DNA of 44,131 nt from contig JAUXRW010000113.1 of NCBI GenBank assembly GCA_030681555.1, positions 1 through 44,131 of the forward strand, written 5' to 3'. This document shows, piece by piece, positions 39,423 to 44,131 of this stretch; within the stretch, counting starts at the first letter, position 1, and each line of letters begins with the position of its first letter. This DNA is from Acidimicrobiales bacterium (GTDB taxonomy: Bacteria > Actinomycetota > Acidimicrobiia > Acidimicrobiales > VFJN01). The notes under the pieces are model-generated. The model worked only from the letters and a program-made list of their open reading frames with translations. It was not told the DNA's origin and searched no databases. Position numbers and translations under genes: made by a program.

Positions 39423-39486
39423 CGTCACGCCTCCCCCGGCGAGATCGTACCGCCACCGCGGGTGGCGCTTCGGGAGACAATGGCAC

Positions 39487-40098
39487 GTGGCTTCCCTCCC
39501 CGTCGCCTCCCTGCCGGTCCCCGCCGAGCTGTGCACCGACCGTCTGCGGCTGCGGCGATGGCAGCCGGAGGACCTCGAGCCGTTCGCCGCGCTGAACGAC
39601 GACCCGGTCGTCATGGAGCACTTCCCGTCGCGGCCGAGCGGAGCGGAGAGCGACGCGATGGTCGAGCGCATCGAGGCGGCGTTCGGGCGCGACGGCTACG
39701 GCCTCTGGGCCGTCGAGGTGGTGGCGTCCGGGCGCTTCGCCGGCTTCACCGGTCTGTGGCCGGCCACCTTCGAGGCTCCGTTCACGCCGGCGGTGGAGGT
39801 CGGCTGGCGCCTCGCCCGCTGGTCGTGGGGACGCGGGGTGGCCACCGAGGCCGCCCGCGCCGCGCTGGCCGACGGCTTCGCCCGGCTCGCCGTCGACGAG
39901 ATCGTGTCCTTCACCTCCGTGGGCAACGAGCGATCGCGGCGCGTGATGCAGAAGCTGGGCATGACCCACGACCCGCACGACGACTTCGAGCACCCGGCGC
40001 TGCCCGCTGGCCATCCGCTGCGCCGGCACGTGCTCTACCGCTTGGGTCGCCCTCGCGAGGCCGAGGCGGACGGGCCCCTCAGGTCGGCGTCGGGGTGA
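39487..40098 (+). CDS. GNAT N-acetyltransferase, RimJ/RimL-like
   Basis: The 203-residue protein opens ASLPVASLPVPAELCTDRLR followed by LRRWQPEDLEPF, the RimJ/RimL start. The acetyl-CoA loop is WSWGRGVATEAARAALADG, and the C-terminal FTSVGNERSRRVMQKLGM motif follows. These enzymes acetylate protein N-termini or small amines. GTG 39487 is preferred; the longer frame reads antisense to the neighbouring gene. Its 3' end overlaps the RRE-SET gene by 20 bases tail to tail. Confidence 0.88.
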   Translation: MASLPVASLPVPAELCTDRLRLRRWQPEDLEPFAALNDDPVVMEHFPSRPSGAESDAMVERIEAAFGRDGYGLWAVEVVASGRFAGFTGLWPATFEAPFTPAVEVGWRLARWSWGRGVATEAARAALADGFARLAVDEIVSFTSVGNERSRRVMQKLGMTHDPHDDFEHPALPAGHPLRRHVLYRLGRPREAEADGPLRSASG

Positions 40099-40744
40099 AC
40101 GCCAGCTCGGTGACGCCGCCGCCCGTGTAGTCGATCAGGATCTCCTCGCCCGCCTCGATGGGCCGGAGGGCCACGATCTCCAGGATCAGCTCCCGGTCAT
40201 GGGCCTGGTACTCGGCGTTGTTGCGCGGGCTGTGGTTGTAGAGGCTCCCGAAGCCGAGGGCGAGGCCGGACCGACCCTCTCTCCAGTCGAACACGTACCG
40301 GCCCAGGACCGTGTGCTGGATCGCGTCCGCCTCGTCCGCCTCGATGACGATCATCGGGCAGCGCTCGATGACCTCGCCCGCGTCGAAGCGACGGCGGGCG
40401 AACACCCCCCGCCCGGCGCCCACGGTGACACGCACCGCGAGGTGCTCCTGCTCCGGCTGCGGCGGTGGGGGCCACTCGACCTCGTCCGCGTCGACGACGA
40501 GCCCGGCTTCGACGAGCTCGGCGACGCAGGCCTCGACGAGCTCCTCCGGGACCTCGGGGAGGTCGAACGCGGACTGCACCTCGCCCGTGATCTCGGCGGC
40601 CGAGCACGGCTCGGCGCAGCGCTCCAGGATGAACAGCGCGGTGGCGGTGAGGTGGTGCTCCCCCCCGGCCAGGTCGGTCACGACGTAGCCATCCGCCGCC
40701 TCACCGATGGAGAGGGCGAAGCCCTGCACGTACGTCGGGTTCAT
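40079..40744 (-). CDS. PqqD-like (RRE) domain fused to a SET-domain lysine methyltransferase
   Basis: The 221-residue protein has two parts. Residues 1-88 look like a PqqD/RiPP-recognition-element winged helix: SIGEAADGYVVTDLAGGEHH, LTATALFILERCAEPCSAAE followed by ITGEVQSAF, then ELVEACVAELVEAGLVV. Residues 100-215 are a compact SET domain: GAGRGVFARRRFDAGEVIER, the NH motif in FGSLYNHSPRNNAEY and the catalytic tyrosine in GEEILIDYTG. No pre/post-SET zinc sites are present. RREs bind leader peptides of ribosomal natural products, and SET domains methylate lysine with SAM. A leader-guided lysine methyltransferase is a reasonable but untested reading. Confidence 0.85.
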   Translation of the reverse strand: MNPTYVQGFALSIGEAADGYVVTDLAGGEHHLTATALFILERCAEPCSAAEITGEVQSAFDLPEVPEELVEACVAELVEAGLVVDADEVEWPPPPQPEQEHLAVRVTVGAGRGVFARRRFDAGEVIERCPMIVIEADEADAIQHTVLGRYVFDWREGRSGLALGFGSLYNHSPRNNAEYQAHDRELILEIVALRPIEAGEEILIDYTGGGVTELAFTPTPT

Positions 40745-40765
40745 GGGTCGGGGCCGCCGCAGGGG

Positions 40766-40930
40766 TTACGGTTCCGCCACCGCGAGCGACGGAGGCGAGG
40801 GTGAGCAGGGAGCGGCCCAGGATGCCACGCCGGCGGGCTCCGCCCTCCACCGGTGCTCCCTCCGCAGGCGCTCCCTCGGCCGCAGCTCGGTGAGGACCGG
40901 GGCGTCAGCGGCCCCTCCGTGGCCGGCCAT
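40766..40930 (-). CDS. 54-residue small ORF directly upstream of the RRE-SET gene
   Basis: ATG 40930 to TAA 40766, with high third-position GC. The product has a polar N-terminus (MAGHGGAADAPVLTELRPRE), an Arg-rich middle and a Trp/Cys/Ser/Pro C-terminus (ASWAAPCSPSPPSLAVAEP) without any lysine. It ends 21 bases before the RRE-SET gene on the same strand. No good ribosome site is visible. It could be a peptide partner of the RRE, or a fortuitous frame in a 242-base intergenic gap. Confidence 0.25.
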   Translation of the reverse strand: MAGHGGAADAPVLTELRPRERLRREHRWRAEPAGVASWAAPCSPSPPSLAVAEP

Positions 40931-40986
40931 GCCCGGAACCCGGGGGAGCCGGCCGTGGGCGAACGGGCGCGCGATCGTCGCGGCGG

Positions 40987-41430
40987 TCAGAAGGAGCGGC
41001 CGAAGTAGGTGGCGCTGGTCGTGGCGACGAGCGTGCCGTGTTCGTCGTGGAGCTCCTGCTCGAGCACGTACTTGGCCCTGCCCTGCAGCTCGAGGTCCTG
41101 GGTGATCCGGTTGATCTCGGCGTCGGTCATTCCCGCGTCGACGGTGACCGACGTCATGGCCGGCCGCATGAAGCGGACCTGCATGTCGCCCACGATCGGG
41201 TAGAAGCGGGCGACGTCGAACGCGCTGACGAAGAGCACGCCGCCCGGCATCTCGGCGAGCGTGAACAGCGCGCCGGCATAGACCATCCCGACGTGGTTGA
41301 TGTTCGGCTCGAACGGCAGCCGCAGCACGGCGCGCCCGCGCTCGAGGTGCAGGAGCTCGAGCCCCGCACGCTCGATGAACGGGAAGTCCCTGAGCGGTCG
41401 CGGCGGCTCGAGGTTGTACGACTCGGCCAT
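40987..41430 (-). CDS. hotdog-fold thioesterase family protein (DUF4442/PaaI-like)
   Basis: The 147-residue single-hotdog protein contains ERGRAVLRLPFEPNINHVGM followed by VYAGALFTLAEMPGG, the hotdog helix with its surrounding strands, then MQVRFMRPAMTSVTVDAGMT. This resembles DUF4442/YiiD_C thioesterases that hydrolyse acyl-CoA esters. ATG 41430 has GGAA about 11 bases upstream. Substrate not deducible. Confidence 0.8.
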   Translation of the reverse strand: MAESYNLEPPRPLRDFPFIERAGLELLHLERGRAVLRLPFEPNINHVGMVYAGALFTLAEMPGGVLFVSAFDVARFYPIVGDMQVRFMRPAMTSVTVDAGMTDAEINRITQDLELQGRAKYVLEQELHDEHGTLVATTSATYFGRSF

Positions 41431-41529
41431 CTGCGATCGGTTCCTTTCGGGCTCGGCGCCGGGAAGGGTCCGTGGCGCAGCGCCGGGAGCGTACCGACTG
41501 GATCTGGCGGGGCCCGACGGGCGCGGGCC

Positions 41530-42060
41530 TCAGAAGCGCCGGCGGGTGGCGCCGCCGGGCTCCACCGTGGCGAGGGCCGTAGCCGAGCGCGCGACGAGCC
41601 GGTAGACGAGCCACGGCGGGGGGCCGGCCGAGGGAGCGCTGTAGTCGGCGGTGAGCGCGGTGCCAGACGCGTCGGGCTCCGCCGGCCAGCCGTCGGACGC
41701 CCAGGCGTCGGCCATCGCAGCAACGGTGTCGGGATCACGCACGGGTTTGGCCTCGCCCTCCACCACGAGGTCGAACTGCTCGGTGGCGACGCTCAGCGTG
41801 CATCGCGGGTCACGTGCGAGGTTGGGCCCCTTCCGGGAGTGCTCGCCGGTCTCGAACCACCAGGCACCGTCCACCCACATCGCGCCGATGCCGGTGGGGT
41901 GCGGCGAGCCGTCGGCGTTCACCGTGGCGAGCCAGCAGGTGTGCCGGTTCGGCCCCCCACCGCCGGGCCCCTGGGTGATGCCCGCGTCGAGGCGCTTGGC
42001 GATCTGGTCCCAGTCGAGCGGCGGCAAGCTGTAGAGTTCGGCGAGGTTTTTCTCGTCCAT
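41530..42060 (-). CDS. pyridoxamine 5'-phosphate oxidase-like split-barrel protein (FMN/F420 family)
   Basis: The 176-residue protein has the FMN-binding split barrel pattern: CWLATVNADGSPHPTGIGAM followed by WVDGAWWFET, SRKGPNLARDPRCTLSVATE and FDLVVEGEAKPVRDPDTV. Family members use FMN or F420; the actinobacterial context makes F420 possible. ATG 42060 opens MDEKNLAELYSLPPLDWDQI. It is divergent from the hotdog-cyclase gene, with palindrome B copy 3 in the 142-base gap between them. Confidence 0.82.
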   Translation of the reverse strand: MDEKNLAELYSLPPLDWDQIAKRLDAGITQGPGGGGPNRHTCWLATVNADGSPHPTGIGAMWVDGAWWFETGEHSRKGPNLARDPRCTLSVATEQFDLVVEGEAKPVRDPDTVAAMADAWASDGWPAEPDASGTALTADYSAPSAGPPPWLVYRLVARSATALATVEPGGATRRRF

Positions 42061-42112
42061 GCGAGGCAGATGCTTGCACGACGGCGATCTCATCGCCGCC
42101 GTCTCGTCGAGC

Positions 42113-42166
42113 CCGTTCTGTGAACCGGATCCGACAGCTGTTGCCCGATCCGGTCGACAGCATCGG
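42113..42166 (+). repeat. palindromic repeat family B, copy 3
   Basis: CCGTTCTGTGAACCGGATC (from 42113) partly pairs with GATCCGGTCGACAGCATCGG. The centre ACAGCTGTTGCCCGATC matches the orientation of copy 2. The right arm has diverged. It lies in the gap between the split-barrel gene and the cyclase fusion. Confidence 0.8.
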
Positions 42167-42202
42167 GGGGATACGGAAGGGGGTGGGCCTGAAAGAGCGC
42201 CC

Positions 42203-43747
42203 ATGACCGGTCGGAAGGTTGCGGGCGTCGGGGCCGGGTGGGTTCGGAGCGATCCGTCGGACGCGGCTCGGATCGGGCACCATGTGGCGGTGCTGAACGA
42301 GCCCGTGCGGGGGGTGGTTCCGGAGGCGAGCTTCTCGTCGCTGACCGGCGTCGAGCAGATGCGCACCTACCTCCGGGGCCGATTGCCGAGGACGCCGCAC
42401 GCCCACCTGCTCGGCTACCGCATGACCCAGGCCTCCGCCGGGGCCTCCGTCGTCAGCCAGCCGATCTCGCCGTGGTTCGAGATCTACGACGGGTTCGTCG
42501 ATCTCACGGCGACGGCCGAGCTGAGCGTCTTCGTCACGGCCATGACCGTGGCCCCTCCGGGCACGATCCTGCGGCCGGTCACGATGTCGCTCCGCTACCT
42601 CCGGCCCTGCACCGTGCAGGACAAGTCGGTGATCGCACGGGGACGCGTCCTCCACGCCGGGTCGACCTTCACGACCGTCGAGACGACGATCGAGGACACG
42701 CTCGGCCGAGGTGTCGCCCACGCGACGGGATGTGTGGTGGGGGTGGCGATCGTGCCCGCGCCGCCGGCCCTGGCGCAGGCGCTGGACGAGGCGGCCGATG
42801 AGCCCGTGTACGGAACCCCGGATCCCCCGCGGCGCAGCGTGCCGGCCTCGCTGAGCCGCACCACGGTCCCGCCGTTCGCCACGTTCCTCGGTCTGCAGGT
42901 CGTCGAGGAGTCGGCGAGCCGGGCGGTGACGACGATGCCGGCTTCGGAGTGGTTCTGCAACGCCGCTCGGGAGGTCGAGGCGGGCGTCATCGCCTGCCAC
43001 AGCACGCTCACCGCCAGCCTGATCACCGCCAGGATCGCGGAGCCGCATCAACGGGCGGTCACGTTCGAGCAGGCGTCGAGCTTCCTGCGGCCGGTGCCGG
43101 CCGACGGGCGCCAGATCGTCTCCACCGCCACGACGCACGTGCGCACCGCCGACTCCTTCGTCCTCGACGCCGAGGCGGTCGATGCGGATGGCCAGCAGAT
43201 CATGGTGGGGCGCGGCACGCTGCTCCTGCGTGATCGCAAGCCACCGAACGCCCGTCGGCCCGTGGAGCGAGTCCTGCTGACCGTGCTCTTCACCGATGTC
43301 GTCGGCTCGACGGAGACAGCGACCGAGATGGGAGATGCACGCTGGCGCGAGGTCCTCGAGGAGCACCACCAGCTGGTCCGGCGGCAGATCGACGGGCATG
43401 GGGGGCGCGAGGTGAAGACGACGGGTGACGGCTTCCTCGCCACGTTCGACTCGCCCTCACGGGCGGTCGAGTGCGCGACAGCAATACGCCATGCGATTCG
43501 GGCGCTGGGCCTCGAGATCCGGGCGGGCCTGCACACGGGGGAGTGCGAGGTGGTCGGCAGAGATGTCGCTGGCATCGCGGTCCACGTGGCCTCGCGCGTG
43601 CAGACCGCGGCACAACCCGGCCAGATCCTGGTGTCCGGCACCGTGCGCGACTTGGTGACCGGCTCCGGTCTGCGCCTCGTGGACCAGGGGACGCGCCAGC
43701 TGAAGGGCCTTGGCGGCGATTGGCTTCTGCTGTCCGTGGAGGACTGA
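42203..43747 (+). CDS. double-hotdog acyl-CoA thioesterase-like region fused to a class III nucleotide cyclase
   Basis: In this 514-residue protein, residues about 55-200 and 215-345 are two hotdog-like halves (ISPWFEIYDGFVDLTATAEL, FVTAMTVAPPGTI; then TMPASEWFCNAAREVEAGVI, THVRTADSFVLDAEAVDADG), like TesB/PaaI tandem proteins. Residues 355-514 are a class III adenylate/guanylate cyclase domain. It has both metal-binding Asp regions (VLFTDVVGSTETATEM and EVKTTGDGFLATF, the Lys there favouring ATP) and the transition-state Arg in VHVASRVQ, although the usual Asn is replaced by His. It may make cAMP under control of an acyl-CoA or fatty ligand. ATG 42203 is the first sensible start; GTG 42284 is an alternative. 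Confidence 0.83.
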   Translation: MTGRKVAGVGAGWVRSDPSDAARIGHHVAVLNEPVRGVVPEASFSSLTGVEQMRTYLRGRLPRTPHAHLLGYRMTQASAGASVVSQPISPWFEIYDGFVDLTATAELSVFVTAMTVAPPGTILRPVTMSLRYLRPCTVQDKSVIARGRVLHAGSTFTTVETTIEDTLGRGVAHATGCVVGVAIVPAPPALAQALDEAADEPVYGTPDPPRRSVPASLSRTTVPPFATFLGLQVVEESASRAVTTMPASEWFCNAAREVEAGVIACHSTLTASLITARIAEPHQRAVTFEQASSFLRPVPADGRQIVSTATTHVRTADSFVLDAEAVDADGQQIMVGRGTLLLRDRKPPNARRPVERVLLTVLFTDVVGSTETATEMGDARWREVLEEHHQLVRRQIDGHGGREVKTTGDGFLATFDSPSRAVECATAIRHAIRALGLEIRAGLHTGECEVVGRDVAGIAVHVASRVQTAAQPGQILVSGTVRDLVTGSGLRLVDQGTRQLKGLGGDWLLLSVED

Positions 43748-43841
43748 CCCCTCGTGATGCGCATGAGGGCGGTGCGCGAAGTGGACGCGCCGCGCCAGAT
43801 CGCCGCCGGGCTCGGGATCGACCGGGCTGGAGGGCCTCTTG

Positions 43842-43847
43842 TAGAGT
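43842..43847 (+). promoter_or_regulatory. -10 box of the tRNA-Arg gene
   Basis: TAGAGT lies 15 bases before the tRNA 5' end, preceded by the AT-richer CTCTTG. This is appropriate spacing for a stable-RNA promoter and suggests the truncated tRNA was, or is, transcribed. Confidence 0.45.
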
Positions 43848-43862
43848 CGCTCGTCCAACCCA

Positions 43863-43905
43863 GCGCTCGTAGCTCAATTGGATAGAGCATCTGACTACGG
43901 ATCAG
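43863..43905 (+). tRNA. tRNA-Arg (anticodon ACG), 3' part missing or replaced
   Basis: Acceptor 5' strand GCGCTCG, D-arm GCTC-AATTGGATA-GAGC and anticodon arm TCTGA-CTACGGA-TCAG are canonical for tRNA-Arg(ACG). After 43905 the sequence diverges: no variable loop or GGTTCGAAT T-arm follows. A GAGCGC at 43914-43919 could mimic the acceptor 3' strand in a tRNA lacking a T-arm, but this is probably chance. An integration or deletion junction at the anticodon arm is more likely. Confidence 0.6.
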
Positions 43906-43988
43906 CCCGGCCTGAGCGCTGTGCCGAAGAGCGTTTCCGCAGGTCGGCGATGAGCGAAACCGACAGAATCAGATGCTGTGCTCGAGGT

Positions 43989-44131
43989 CTACGCCGTGGC
44001 CGTCAGCCGCGGGCACGCCCCGGTGAGTGCTGCGAGCACCTCGGCCATCGGTGCGTCCACATAGCTCCCGAGGATGATCGCCCGGTCCTTCCCGGCCCAC
44101 CTCGGGATGGTCAGCGCACGCGACGCGGTCC
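43989..44131 (-). CDS. hypothetical protein, C-terminal end (partial)
   Basis: The open frame enters from the right edge and ends at TAG 43989-43991. The visible C-terminus contains ALTIPRWAGKDRAIILGSYV and ends GACPRLTATA. Third positions are GC-rich, so it is probably coding. No family can be named from 47 residues. It lies immediately beyond the broken tRNA-Arg and may belong to an inserted element. Confidence 0.45.
   Translation of the reverse strand, partial: TASRALTIPRWAGKDRAIILGSYVDAPMAEVLAALTGACPRLTATA

Noticed and set aside
43863-43991. Group I intron in tRNA-Arg(ACG)
   Set aside because: The break is after the anticodon stem rather than in the loop. No intron core is visible and no T-arm exon appears before the window end.
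1-44131. CRISPR array or phage structural module
   Set aside because: No regularly spaced direct repeats and no phage genes were seen; the only repeats are the two palindrome families.

Overview
The window is high-GC actinobacterial DNA. Real genes have almost exclusively G/C third codon positions, GTG starts are frequent, and several genes seem to be transcribed from a -10 box lying 5-8 bases before the start codon (leaderless mRNAs). The gene families (CadI/ArsI, PaaX, MpaB oxygenase, GlxA, FMN/F420 split-barrel protein, DUF2207) fit Actinomycetota. A deep, little-studied lineage such as Acidimicrobiia is my inference, not something the sequence proves.

Region 1 to 19 kb is a patchwork of intact operons and gene ruins. 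Intact units are: a metallophosphoesterase gene running into an arsR-SRPBCC-DHFR-like operon (1.1-4.2 kb); DUF389 plus a methyltransferase; an aminotransferase/omega-amidase pair that fits the glutamine transaminase-omega-amidase pathway; a transglutaminase; a Tat-exported peptidoglycan amidase; an arsenic locus (arsR diverging from arsI/cadI, an aquaporin and arsC, 12.9-14.9 kb); an MpaB-type oxygenase; an epoxide hydrolase; and a DUF2207 membrane protein. Between them lie remnants of a DHFR-family gene, a VOC gene, a methyltransferase, an AHSA1 gene, an aldehyde dehydrogenase, a cupin and an FAD monooxygenase, plus the end of an IS630-type transposase.

Region 19 to 28 kb holds a GlxA regulator, a Tat/lipoprotein hydrolase, an MBL hydrolase, PaaX diverging from a fatty acid desaturase, and a larB-larC-(DinB-MOSC) operon diverging from prephenate dehydratase, followed by two tRNA-Ser genes. 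Region 28 to 38 kb has the most unusual proteins. One is an adenylation-carrier-membrane acyltransferase fusion in an operon with a 13-TM membrane protein. Another is an ammonium transporter followed by a CPA2 antiporter fused to a GlnD-like, HD-degenerate, double-ACT regulatory region. Region 38 to 44 kb contains a PqqD/RRE-SET fusion, a thioesterase, a split-barrel protein, a double-hotdog/nucleotide cyclase fusion, and a tRNA-Arg that is intact only through its anticodon arm.

Two families of 50-60 bp imperfect palindromes occur three times each (family A: 4287, 4765, 11303; family B: 20221, 21137, 42113). In both families two copies lie in opposite orientation around a single gene. The strongest candidates for undescribed biology are the antiporter-GlnD fusion next to amt, the RRE-SET protein, the one-polypeptide Dlt-like acyl transfer system, and the palindrome-bounded genes.
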